Below, one piece after another: positions 1 through 7,549 of a stretch of DNA of 64,000 nt. Position numbers and translations under genes: made by a program. This stretch comes from Salinibacterium sp. PAMC 21357 (lineage in GTDB: Bacteria; Actinomycetota; Actinomycetes; Actinomycetales; Microbacteriaceae), in assembly GCF_000247645.1 (NCBI RefSeq), contig NZ_AHWA01000002.1:248001-312000 (forward strand), given 5' to 3'. Positions within the stretch are counted from its first letter, which is position 1. Each line of letters opens with the position of its first letter. The notes under the pieces were generated by a model that was given only the letters and a program-made list of their open reading frames with translations, had not been told where the DNA came from and searched no databases.

Positions 1-150
1 AGGCACAAGTGGCGTCAAATCGGGCACAGCCTTAGCCTAAAACCGAATTGTGCTCACAGTGCGTTAGACACCAGAATTTGTGCGTTCGCGCAGCTACTAG
101 AGTCGAAGTGAATGGTGGCTGCCGCCCCAATCTCGCCGAGAAAGGTTGTT
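1..150. other. Left-edge region upstream of rnhA
   Basis: No convincing gene lies here on either strand. A TAGAGT hexamer at 97-102 lies just upstream of an in-frame ATG at 112, so it could be the -10 element for rnhA, with translation starting at 112 or 151. The left end belongs to whatever gene lies outside the window. Confidence 0.3.
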
Positions 151-687
151 ATGACGATCACCGCCGCTGCCGATGGTTCAGCACTGGGTAATCCCGGGCC
201 CGCAGGATGGGCGTGGTACATCGACGACAAAACTTGGGGCGCAGGCGGGTGGGACCACGCAACGAACAATCAAGGCGAACTCATGGCGGTGCTTCAACTC
301 TTTCGCGCGACGGCGCACGTCGACGAAGATCTGTTGATCTTGTGTGACAGCCAATACGTAATCAATTCCGTCACAAAGTGGATGCCCGGGTGGAAGAAAA
401 AGGGCTGGCGAAAAGGCGACGGCAAACCGGTAATGAACGTCGATCTGCTCAAACAAATCGATGAAGCCATCATTGGACGGCGCTACCGGTTTGAGTGGGT
501 ACGCGGCCATGTTGGTCATCCACTCAACGAAGCAGCTGATGTTCGAGCGCGCGGCGCTGCCGAAGCCTTCCAGCGTCGCAGCGTGTGCCCGGCAGGCCCG
601 GGCTATCCCGGTGCTGCGATCAGCGAGTCCCGCCCTGACGGCGTCAACTCACGTAGTACGGCCGACGGGCCAACCACACTTTTCTAA
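151..687 (+). CDS. rnhA: Ribonuclease HI
   Basis: Type I RNase H, which cuts the RNA strand of RNA-DNA hybrids (primers, R-loops). The four acidic catalytic positions are visible: D8 in ADGSALGNPGPAGW, E43 in NNQGEL, D66 in LCDSQYV and D130 in NEAAD. The WVRGHVGH segment (about 117-123) supplies the usual histidine. The core ends near residue 140, and a 38-residue Pro/Ser/Gly-rich tail of unknown role follows. I chose ATG 151 because an AAAGG ribosome site lies five bases before it and homologues begin near here. An in-frame ATG at 112 would add 13 residues and cannot be excluded. The gene converges on the M18 aminopeptidase gene. Confidence 0.9.
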   Translation: MTITAAADGSALGNPGPAGWAWYIDDKTWGAGGWDHATNNQGELMAVLQLFRATAHVDEDLLILCDSQYVINSVTKWMPGWKKKGWRKGDGKPVMNVDLLKQIDEAIIGRRYRFEWVRGHVGHPLNEAADVRARGAAEAFQRRSVCPAGPGYPGAAISESRPDGVNSRSTADGPTTLF

Positions 688-748
688 CCGACCTCTCTCC
701 ACCAACTCCCGAGAGACCGGCCTTCAGCTTTCGCACCCGTGCTGCGAT

Positions 749-2047
749 CTAGGCCGGTTCGTAGAACGCGGCAATAGCACTGGTCAGCGCAAGGGGGTCG
801 GCGACCCCGCACATTTCTCGAGCCGAGTGCATTGACAGTAGCGGAAGGCCGACATCGATCGTGCGAATACCTAGGCGAGTCGCCGTGATGGGGCCAATCG
901 TCGAACCACACGGCATGTCATTATTCGAGACGAACTCCTGGTACTCAACGCCCGCTTGGCGGCAGGCCCGAGCCCACTCCGCTGCGCCGACGCCGTCAGT
1001 GGCATAGCGCTGATTCGCGTTGATCTTGAGCAGCGGCCCTCCGCCGAGACGGGGACGATTAGCGGGATCATGACGCTCAGGATAGTTGGGATGCGCAGCG
1101 TGACCTGCGTCAGATGAGAGGCACCATGAATCGGCGACAGCCCGCATCCGGTCAGTATCCGTGCCGCCGAGCCCACCCCCGATGCGCGCCAGTAGATCAG
1201 CAAGGAATGGCCCTGCTGCACCAGAGCGAGTAGCTGAACCAACTTCTTCATGGTCGAACGCGACAAACACCGGAATGTGATCGAGTTTCGTGCTCAGCCC
1301 GATGAGAGCCACAAGACCCGCGTGGACTGACGAAAGATTATCGAGTCGACCTGATGCGAAAAGCTTCTGATCAAGGCCAAAAACGGCAGGCGCGGCAGTA
1401 TCGGCGACGACGATGTCGTACCCGTCAATGTCTGCCGCTGACCGCTTCGACGACTCGGACGACAGAAGGGACGCGAGGTGCTCGAGCAGATCAGCATCTC
1501 CCAGGTCACCGAGGCCCAGAACCGGGTTCATGTGCATCTGGCGTTTGAGGGTCAGCCCATCATTCACCTTGCGGTCTAGGTGCACGGCGAGCTGGGGAAA
1601 ACGCAGCATGGGTCCGGTTCGCACTAACTCTGTGGTGCCATCACTGAAGATGATTCGACCAGCCAGTTCAAGCTCACGGTCGAGCCACGAGTTCAGCAGC
1701 GGCCCCCCGTAAACCTCGACCCCGGCCTGCAACATCCCCTCATTGCCGGTAGTGGGTTTCGGCTTGAGTTTAAAACTCGGAGAATCTGTGTGCGCGCCGA
1801 GGATGCGAAAAGCAGTCGTTGCTGTCGCTTTAGTCGGCTGAATCCATGCCGCGATCGCACCATCGCGAATCACGAAGTACTTTGCTGCTTTGCGAGTCCG
1901 GGTTCCGTTCCAGTCATCCGCCTCGTGGAGTTGGCTAAAACCGGCATCCCGAAGTCGGCGTGCTGCTTCAGCTACGGCATGAAACGACGAAGGGGATGCG
2001 GAAACGAAGCTAGCGAGATCATGGATGTGGTCGAGAGCGGCAGTCAT
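749..2047 (-). CDS. M18 family aminopeptidase
   Basis: Cytosolic zinc aminopeptidase of the M18 (DNPEP/ApeB) family, which removes N-terminal, often acidic, residues from peptides. Metal-ligand motifs are in order: GAHTDSPSF (H86, D88), the DHEEVGS motif in the middle of the protein, SSDAGHAAHPNYPERH, and the C-terminal SMHSARE histidine. The 432-residue length is typical. Homologues often start similarly, with a helix followed by SPSSFHAVAEAARRL. It is convergent with rnhA and sits 60 bases upstream of the acetyltransferase stop on the same strand, so co-transcription from the acetyltransferase promoter is possible. Family assignment is firm; the exact substrate is not known from sequence. 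Confidence 0.93.
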   Translation of the reverse strand: MTAALDHIHDLASFVSASPSSFHAVAEAARRLRDAGFSQLHEADDWNGTRTRKAAKYFVIRDGAIAAWIQPTKATATTAFRILGAHTDSPSFKLKPKPTTGNEGMLQAGVEVYGGPLLNSWLDRELELAGRIIFSDGTTELVRTGPMLRFPQLAVHLDRKVNDGLTLKRQMHMNPVLGLGDLGDADLLEHLASLLSSESSKRSAADIDGYDIVVADTAAPAVFGLDQKLFASGRLDNLSSVHAGLVALIGLSTKLDHIPVFVAFDHEEVGSATRSGAAGPFLADLLARIGGGLGGTDTDRMRAVADSWCLSSDAGHAAHPNYPERHDPANRPRLGGGPLLKINANQRYATDGVGAAEWARACRQAGVEYQEFVSNNDMPCGSTIGPITATRLGIRTIDVGLPLLSMHSAREMCGVADPLALTSAIAAFYEPA

Positions 2048-2107
2048 GCCTCAATTCTCGCACTGTTATGGGAGCGCTGACCGCGCGCGAACAGGAATCA
2101 GAACCAG

Positions 2108-3427
2108 TTAGAACCAGACACTCAGCCACGGGGTCATTGCCGAACGGAAGGCGCGATCAATGATGTCACCGGCGCCTTCAGTGAGCTCTTGTACGCGATG
2201 AGCGGCAACCAGGGAGTTGACTGTCACACCCCCGAGATAAAGCGAACTGAGCTCGTTGATCGATAGCGCTACTGCGGCGATATCCGCCGGAAAGTCCTCA
2301 ACCTTCGAGACGTGAGCGTTGCCCGTTTCGTCGGTTTCCAAGACAAAACGGCCCTGGGCAAATTCCAGAGCATCCGAAATGTCGAAACCGATTCGGGATG
2401 GACCAGAGTAGCGACGAGCGGTGAGCGCTGCCGGAACATCAAGAATACGGAGCCATAAGTGATCAACAGGAGTTGCTGTGATGGCACGTCGGTCGGAAAG
2501 CTGCCAGAGAAGGGGCTCATCTACTGACCGAAGCCCTGCCTTTACCTCGCGCACGAGATCAACTTCAAGAACGTAACGCCAGAGTGCTTCGTAGGCTTCT
2601 GGATTCTCTGCAAGAAGGTAGTCGACAGTCAGCTTGTGGTTAGTGAAATCGAGTTCGTCACCGGCGACACGATAGACCACGAACCCTCGAGGGGTTCCCC
2701 CGTCATCGTCGTACCGAACGATACGGGTCTTTTTCGTATAGTCGTCGTCGCCAGGAGCCTTGCCCGATATCTGATCCCATCTCAGCGGCCAAATCTTGAT
2801 CTGGCCCGGAGTTGAGGTGCGGATCCGTTCAAAAACTGTGGGGGCCTCTTCGACAAATTCGGTGGAGGACACCGGCTGGAGCTTGCCGCGCCGTTGAGTT
2901 GACCTGAACTGTGCGCGTTGCGTGTCAATCGAGAGATCGGCAGCAAAGACTGCCGGCCCGAAGCCGAAGCGCCCGTAAATGGTTGATTCCGAGACCGTAA
3001 GAATGGCCATCGGAAGCCCCATCGCGGCAGCGGAACGCAACTCCCCCTCAATGAGAGACCGTGCAATTCCGCGGCGCCGGTGAGTCGGTGACACAGTGAC
3101 CGAACTAATTGCCCATGCCTCAATAGTGCGATCGCCGGGCACGGTCAATTGCTCAGTCCACGAACTTGTCGTCGCAACCGGCACATCCGGTGTGACCAAA
3201 CTGTCGTCCCAGACGCCGACGGTGCGACGGTAAGTCACTCCGGTGAATTGCGAATCGACCTGCTCTTTGGACGCCGTCGGGCCGTGGAAGCCGCGATAAT
3301 CAGCCTGTAACCAAGCCTCAAACGAATCCCGATCACTCGTATCGACTAAGCCATAGCGCAGCCCACTGGCAACCAGTGAATCGGTCGAGGTCTCGTCAAC
3401 AGGATGCTTGGCAAAGTCGTTGGTCAT
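2108..3427 (-). CDS. Eis-like GNAT N-acetyltransferase
   Basis: Bulky GNAT protein of the Eis family (two GNAT folds plus a C-terminal SCP-like region, about 400 residues). The acetyl-CoA loop is in SSVTVSPTHRRRGIARSLI (108-126). The segment SESTIYGRFGFG (146-157) carries the Tyr that acts as general acid in Eis. The chain ends in SVWF, and in Eis the terminal carboxylate of a C-terminal Phe takes part in catalysis. Eis enzymes acetylate amines of aminoglycosides and protein lysines; the substrate here is unknown. Translation looks leaderless: TACCGT, six bases, then ATG. Confidence 0.88.
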   Translation of the reverse strand: MTNDFAKHPVDETSTDSLVASGLRYGLVDTSDRDSFEAWLQADYRGFHGPTASKEQVDSQFTGVTYRRTVGVWDDSLVTPDVPVATTSSWTEQLTVPGDRTIEAWAISSVTVSPTHRRRGIARSLIEGELRSAAAMGLPMAILTVSESTIYGRFGFGPAVFAADLSIDTQRAQFRSTQRRGKLQPVSSTEFVEEAPTVFERIRTSTPGQIKIWPLRWDQISGKAPGDDDYTKKTRIVRYDDDGGTPRGFVVYRVAGDELDFTNHKLTVDYLLAENPEAYEALWRYVLEVDLVREVKAGLRSVDEPLLWQLSDRRAITATPVDHLWLRILDVPAALTARRYSGPSRIGFDISDALEFAQGRFVLETDETGNAHVSKVEDFPADIAAVALSINELSSLYLGGVTVNSLVAAHRVQELTEGAGDIIDRAFRSAMTPWLSVWF

Positions 3428-3433
3428 GTACCA

Positions 3434-3439
3434 ACGGTA
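3434..3439 (-). promoter_or_regulatory. -10 element of leaderless Eis-like gene
   Basis: Reads TACCGT on the minus strand, followed by exactly six bases and the ATG at 3427. There is no Shine-Dalgarno sequence between. The spacing would place the transcript start on the A of the start codon. Confidence 0.5.
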
Positions 3440-3448
3440 CCGCGAACT

Positions 3449-4198
3449 TTACTGAATGAACCATGGCGGGTAGACGGCCACCTTCGTCGCAAATGATGCA
3501 GCGTCGAGCAGTTCCTTCACGCGATCGCGCGCTCGGTCACTCGCGACACCAACGAGTTGGACCTCGTCAAAAGCGAAGGAACCGTGGATCAAAACTTCGG
3601 CATCATCAGTAAGCTCATCTGCTCGCAGATTGCCCAACATGCGCGTCTTCGTGTCTTCATCCTCAGCGAACCGAGTGAGACTGGCGGCAGCATCACCATC
3701 AGCGAGGACCGCGTCATCTCCCAGCGCGCGAATGGTCGTCACTAAGAAAACGAAATCCGTTGACGAAGCTGAGCGGGCCGCATCGGACCATCGAGGCTCG
3801 ATGGCGCCATCGCGAAGCTCGCGCCAAGCGTTTGATTCCGGCACGAGGCTGAAGGGTACGTAGCGGTCAACTGGTTCGCCGGTGCTCAACGATGCAGTAC
3901 CGCGCAGTTCGCGAGTGAGCGGCGAGCTGACATCGAGGATTGTCGATTCAATCTGCGCTGCGGCGACCAGTTGCCCAACGCGAAGGATATTTTCAAGATT
4001 GCTGATGTGGGTGACGTGATACACCCGCTGGTCTGCCAGTAGAGGCAGCTTGTTGCTGGAGGCTCGAGGCGCTCCAGGAACCCGTTTTGTGCGTGACGAC
4101 GTTGTAGCGCGCGTCACCGGCTTAACGGGGGCAGCCTTGGGGAAGCAGGAATCGCACAATTGATTCTCGAAGCCGTGGATGCACTCGGTGCCACTCAT
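3449..4198 (-). CDS. DarT-like (DUF4433) ADP-ribosyltransferase domain protein
   Basis: A 249-residue protein. It opens with a Cys/His cluster (C6, H8, C15, C18 in ECIHGFENQLCDSCFPK) that could bind zinc, then a basic low-complexity linker (about 20-50). The rest resembles DarT/DUF4433: YHVTHISNLENILRVGQL (60-77), RYVPFSLVPES (112-122) and AEVLIHGSFAFDEVQLVGV (200-218). DarT enzymes use NAD+ to ADP-ribosylate thymidine in single-stranded DNA, with a catalytic Glu; E201 in AEVLIHG is the matching candidate and R112 may contact NAD+. No DarG macrodomain antitoxin gene is adjacent. A GAGAGGA ribosome site precedes ATG 4198. The SGNH-GAF gene lies 51 bases upstream on the same strand. Function is inferred from motif resemblance only; a housekeeping or inactive role is possible. 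Confidence 0.62.
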   Translation of the reverse strand: MSGTECIHGFENQLCDSCFPKAAPVKPVTRATTSSRTKRVPGAPRASSNKLPLLADQRVYHVTHISNLENILRVGQLVAAAQIESTILDVSSPLTRELRGTASLSTGEPVDRYVPFSLVPESNAWRELRDGAIEPRWSDAARSASSTDFVFLVTTIRALGDDAVLADGDAAASLTRFAEDEDTKTRMLGNLRADELTDDAEVLIHGSFAFDEVQLVGVASDRARDRVKELLDAASFATKVAVYPPWFIQ

Positions 4199-4249
4199 TG
4201 GGTCCTCTCTCGGAGTTCAGAAATGACCTCCGTACCCAAGGTACGGCAA

Positions 4250-5476
4250 TTAATGGCGCTGTATTGCCGACTCTGTCCGTAAGGCCAATTCGCGGAGCAG
4301 CGATTCGTGGCTCGAATCGAACGTGCGGGGGCCCGTGTCAAAGACGCAGACTGCACCGATGATGTGTCCGTTGGCCGCAGAAATCGGATACCCAGCATAA
4401 AAGCGGATGCGCGGGCCTCTCACCACCCACGGGTGATCAGCGAATCGTGGATCGTTCATCGTGTCCTCGAGAACCACAAGCCCACGGGTGGTGAATGCTG
4501 AACTGCAGAACGCCCCGGCTTCTTCTCGCCTCATGTCGCCGACGCCCGATGTCGATGTGAACCAGTGTGCTTCTTGATCGTGGAAGGTGACCGCCGCCCC
4601 GCTCGTTCCAAACATGACCCGTGCGGAATTCATGATGGCGGTTAGCGTGGCCGAAACCTCTTTCGTCGCAAGAGCTGACCCATCAAACACACGTTGGTTT
4701 TCGTTGACCAGCTCGCTCGTCGCGGGCGGGACGGCGACGTGGGCAAGTTTGACCGCAATTGCAGGAGCGAGTTCGCGTGCCCAGTGCTCGTAGGTGCGGC
4801 TTTCGAACGGTACGCGCTGATCGTCCGATGGAGCGGTCGCGGGAACGAACGTTACTCCTGCGCGAGCGTTGCACTGCTCTTCGGTAATCGTGTTGAGCTT
4901 GGCAATATTCATGTTGACGATCCGAAGCAAAAACGACGGTAACGAGAGAACGTCGTCGGCGGGAGCGATACCGAGCACGGAAGTTGGCAAGGCTCCTCCG
5001 CCACTCTCTTGCACCGCGTCAAGCAGTGCTGTCACGTCTCGACGCCATACGAAGTGCGAGCGAATACGCAGGATGTCGGTGCCGCCGAGGGTGAGTACGA
5101 GCGCATCGAATCGCTCAAGGTGCGCCCAGCTGACCGCGACGCGAGTGTCTGCCAGAGACATCGAAGGATCAGAAACAATGTCGACACTGCACCCGCGCTT
5201 AGTGAGCACTGCCAGCTGACGAGCGAGATGCCCGCCCAGTCCCAACTCGTGGGAGTTCACTCCGAACCCCATCGACTTACCTGGCCCGAGGACTAGTACT
5301 CGATCAGGATCGGGTCCAACCGCTTCGGCATGTGGTTCGTCCGTAGGCACGACAAGTGTGCGCCAGGACTGCGGAATTACCGCGAGACCGAGCTTGACAA
5401 ATGGCCACGCCAAAAGCGCAGCGTAACTACGAAGCAATCGTTTCCCACCCGAACGCCCAGACACGGGCGCACTCAA
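4250..5476 (-). CDS. Degenerate SGNH-like domain fused to a GAF domain
   Basis: A 408-residue protein. Residues about 55-250 resemble an SGNH/GDSL hydrolase fold, but block I reads LGPGKSMGFGV (no GDS), block III reads LGGTDIL (Asn replaced by Thr) and no clear DxxH is present, so esterase activity is doubtful. Residues about 265-408 form a GAF sensor domain; the segments DPRFADHPWV, IRFYAGYPISA and GAVCVFDTGPRTF are classic for GAF domains of bacterial sensors. The start is a TTG at 5476, or a GTG four codons later. A TATACT -10 element and a palindrome lie just upstream. The paralogue at 6700 shares the N-terminal layout (SW-R motif, then G-G-SHELxLGGxLAR). It is likely co-transcribed with the downstream DarT-like gene. 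Confidence 0.65.
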   Translation of the reverse strand: MSAPVSGRSGGKRLLRSYAALLAWPFVKLGLAVIPQSWRTLVVPTDEPHAEAVGPDPDRVLVLGPGKSMGFGVNSHELGLGGHLARQLAVLTKRGCSVDIVSDPSMSLADTRVAVSWAHLERFDALVLTLGGTDILRIRSHFVWRRDVTALLDAVQESGGGALPTSVLGIAPADDVLSLPSFLLRIVNMNIAKLNTITEEQCNARAGVTFVPATAPSDDQRVPFESRTYEHWARELAPAIAVKLAHVAVPPATSELVNENQRVFDGSALATKEVSATLTAIMNSARVMFGTSGAAVTFHDQEAHWFTSTSGVGDMRREEAGAFCSSAFTTRGLVVLEDTMNDPRFADHPWVVRGPRIRFYAGYPISAANGHIIGAVCVFDTGPRTFDSSHESLLRELALRTESAIQRH

Positions 5477-5483
5477 CCTAAAG

Positions 5484-5489
5484 AGTATA
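5484..5489 (-). promoter_or_regulatory. -10 element for SGNH-GAF / DarT-like operon
   Basis: Reads TATACT on the minus strand, seven bases before the TTG start of the SGNH-GAF gene. It is the strongest -10 match in this stretch. Confidence 0.45.
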
Positions 5490-5492
5490 GAC

Positions 5493-5507
5493 CTGAAAAC
5501 TTTTCAG
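5493..5507. promoter_or_regulatory. Perfect palindrome CTGAAAACTTTTCAG, candidate operator
   Basis: Seven-base arms flank a single central base. On the minus strand the site begins four bases upstream of the TATACT -10 element, where a bound repressor would block RNA polymerase. It is also downstream of the DUF5997 stop codon, so a weak terminator for that gene is the alternative. Confidence 0.4.
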
Positions 5508-5535
5508 CACTAGATAGATTGAGGAAAACTAGCGG

Positions 5536-5913
5536 TTACTTTCCTGCTGCTTTAGTGGCTCGCTCAGATTTGATGCGTGCGTTCTCTTCGTTAACCGCAG
5601 CGTGCACGGAACGTTCTTCAACAAGCCACTGGGGCATCTCGACTAGGAGCGCTTTGATTTCGGCGCTCGTCATGACGTCGGGAGCACCGGCGCGAGCCAA
5701 GCCAGATGTCGAGACACCAAGCTTTTGGGCGACAACCTGGCGAGGATGCGGGCCTTCGCGTCGCAATTGCGCCAGCCATTCGGGTGGAGACTCCAACAAC
5801 ACCGCAAGTTCTTGGCGACTGATTTCGGAATCGCGGAACTCTTCTGGGGTGGCTGGCAGGTAAATGCCAAGCTTCTTGGCGGCTGTCGCGGGCTTCATGG
5901 TCTGAACTGGCAC
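5536..5913 (-). CDS. DUF5997 family protein with HTH-like segment
   Basis: Small 125-residue protein resembling the actinobacterial DUF5997 family (N-terminal MKPATAAKKLGIYLPATPEEF). Residues about 57-76 (HPRQVVAQKLGVSTSGLARA) look like a helix-turn-helix with the LGVS turn typical of DNA-binding helices. The C-terminal third is charged and helical. I prefer the GTG start at 5913 because TAGTCT lies exactly six bases before it (leaderless); the ATG at 5898 (MKPAT) is the alternative. It is divergent from the LysR-effector-domain gene, with only 22 bases between the starts. A regulatory role is inferred from the HTH-like segment and the gene arrangement. Confidence 0.75.
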   Translation of the reverse strand: MPVQTMKPATAAKKLGIYLPATPEEFRDSEISRQELAVLLESPPEWLAQLRREGPHPRQVVAQKLGVSTSGLARAGAPDVMTSAEIKALLVEMPQWLVEERSVHAAVNEENARIKSERATKAAGK

Positions 5914-5919
5914 ACGCCA

Positions 5920-5929
5920 AGACTAACCT
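5920..5929. promoter_or_regulatory. Overlapping divergent -10 elements (TAGTCT minus, TAACCT plus)
   Basis: TAGTCT on the minus strand (5920-5925) is six bases from GTG 5913, and TAACCT on the plus strand (5924-5929) is six bases from ATG 5936. The two hexamers share two bases. RNA polymerase should be able to occupy only one at a time. Confidence 0.55.
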
Positions 5930-5935
5930 GAACAC

Positions 5936-6637
5936 ATGCCTTCATCATTCACTGTCGCCTTTGTTCTCGGTGCAACGCCGGGTAAATGGGCGCGAGTGTG
6001 GAATGAACGACTCGCAGACGTATCGCTGAGCCTCGTCGCGAGTGAGCAGGAAGATGCTTTAGCGATGTTGCGCAGTGGTGCTGCAGACGTCGCGCTCGTG
6101 CGTCTTCCTATTGATCTTGATTTCGATGGTGATCGCCCGCTTGCGGCAATTCCGCTCTACACCGAACGCGCTGTTGTCGTCGTGCCCAAAGAACATTCTC
6201 TCGCCGAAAGTGATTCCTTACTTGTAGCCGATCTCAGCAAGGAAAATGCCGTCACCGGTGAGTGGCCAGACACAATTGAACTCGTTGCAGCGAACGTCGG
6301 AGTGGCAATAATGCCGCAATCGGTAGCGCGGGCACTAATGCGGCGTGACGTCGTTGCGAAGTTGCTCGAAGACGGGCCGGAATGGCGTGTTGCTATCGCG
6401 TGGCGAGATGGTTCCGTGGATCCTCATGTCGAAGAATTCATCGGCATTGTTCGGGGCCGCACAGCGCGGAGCTCCCGAGGAACGGCGAAGGATGATGCCG
6501 CAGCGGAAGCGGCCACAGCGAAAACGCCAGAGAAGAAACAGCAACGAGCAAATCAGTCGAAACCACGCGTCAAATATCCTCGCGCTAATGCACACCGCGC
6601 TGCTCGCCCCGGCAAGCGCCAGCCGAAAAAGCGCTGA
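5936..6637 (+). CDS. LysR-type substrate-binding domain protein lacking an HTH
   Basis: A 233-residue protein. Residues about 5-175 match the effector-binding (periplasmic-binding-like) half of LysR regulators: ASEQEDALAMLRSGAADVAL, an ERAVVVVPKEHSLA segment and LVAANVGVAIMPQSVAR. The N-terminal winged helix of a LysR protein is absent. Residues about 178-233 form a Lys/Arg/Ala/Pro-rich basic tail that could bind nucleic acid non-specifically. ATG 5936 is favoured by TAACCT six bases upstream; no ribosome site is visible. The divergent DUF5997 gene carries an HTH-like segment, so the two may act together (inference). Confidence 0.8.
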   Translation: MPSSFTVAFVLGATPGKWARVWNERLADVSLSLVASEQEDALAMLRSGAADVALVRLPIDLDFDGDRPLAAIPLYTERAVVVVPKEHSLAESDSLLVADLSKENAVTGEWPDTIELVAANVGVAIMPQSVARALMRRDVVAKLLEDGPEWRVAIAWRDGSVDPHVEEFIGIVRGRTARSSRGTAKDDAAAEAATAKTPEKKQQRANQSKPRVKYPRANAHRAARPGKRQPKKR

Positions 6638-6640
6638 AAG

Positions 6641-6670
6641 GCCGAGGGAATCGCGTTACGCTCCCTCGGC
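6641..6670. terminator. Hairpin between convergent LysR-like and SGNH genes
   Basis: GCCGAGGGA and TCCCTCGGC form a nine-base stem around a 12-base loop that contains a further GCG/CGC pairing. It lies directly after the stop codon at 6637 and before the convergent stop at 6700. There is no clear T-run. Confidence 0.55.
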
Positions 6671-6699
6671 AACGGCAATGATCGACGACGTCGACTGGG

Positions 6700-7395
6700 T
6701 TAGCTCAGTACTTTAGCGAGGTGTGGCGCAATTGCCTCAGCCCAAGTGCGATAACTCTGACGGCCCGCAATCGCTTCGGGGTCCTCTGGCTCCGGCGAGA
6801 AGTCGATCTGAAGTACACGCTCATGTCGTTCGACTAGAGACCGAATTTCTTCGTTGTATTCAGAAGTCAATCGAAGGAGAAGACGCCGGTAGCTGGCGGG
6901 AAAATTCGACATCTTTGGTGCAGTGCAATCCAATACAAAAACGTGGGCATGCGATCCAGCGTTAGTGAGTACTGAATCAACTAATTCGCTCATCCGTCGC
7001 CCCCAAGTCGATGCCGGCAAGAGAGTTAACAGGTCGAACGTTCCGAACGAGAGCAATGCCGCGTCTGTACCCTGAAGTACCTGACGGTTCAGCTGAGACT
7101 GTGCGCTCTTGGTCGACAGCCGCGGACTCGTGACGGTAATTACCTCGACTCCATTTCCTGTCAGCGCCGCGAGGGAGCGAGCAAGAGAGCCGCCGAGAGC
7201 GAGCTCGTGTGACGAGACGCCGTAGCCAACGACAATCCCCGAGCCGCACAAGAGAACATGCTTCAGGTTGGCGCCCTCAACGCGCACTGGCGGACCTGAG
7301 TCCGGTAACGGCAATCCCCGCCAAGAATGCGGAGACGCGTAGAGCCACACCATCAAGAATGACTTCATGGCGATATGTCCTAGGGTGGCGAACAT
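6700..7395 (-). CDS. Degenerate SGNH-like protein, paralogue of the SGNH-GAF gene
   Basis: A 231-residue protein without a GAF domain. It shares with the 4250-5476 gene the segment ASPHSWRGL near the start, then GSGIVVGYGVSSHELALGGSLARSL, and the SFGTFDLL segment where SGNH enzymes have GxND. The nucleophile position is not conserved and no DxxH is visible, so catalysis is unlikely. I chose ATG 7395 because CGGAG lies seven bases upstream; an in-frame TTG at 7416 would add seven residues. It is monocistronic and convergent with the LysR-like gene. The function is unknown; shared ancestry with its neighbour suggests local duplication. Confidence 0.65.
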   Translation of the reverse strand: MFATLGHIAMKSFLMVWLYASPHSWRGLPLPDSGPPVRVEGANLKHVLLCGSGIVVGYGVSSHELALGGSLARSLAALTGNGVEVITVTSPRLSTKSAQSQLNRQVLQGTDAALLSFGTFDLLTLLPASTWGRRMSELVDSVLTNAGSHAHVFVLDCTAPKMSNFPASYRRLLLRLTSEYNEEIRSLVERHERVLQIDFSPEPEDPEAIAGRQSYRTWAEAIAPHLAKVLS

Positions 7396-7549
7396 CTCGA
7401 ACTCCGTTTCGGGCAATGTCGGAGTGCGTCGCTCAGGTTGTTGCGACGAAAGACCCCGGCGGGAGGGGCGAGTCTATTGAAGCGCACTCTAACATCGTTA
7501 CGGCCGCGTTTCTATAGCAAATACATCGCAATGATCGCGCTCTCACCGA

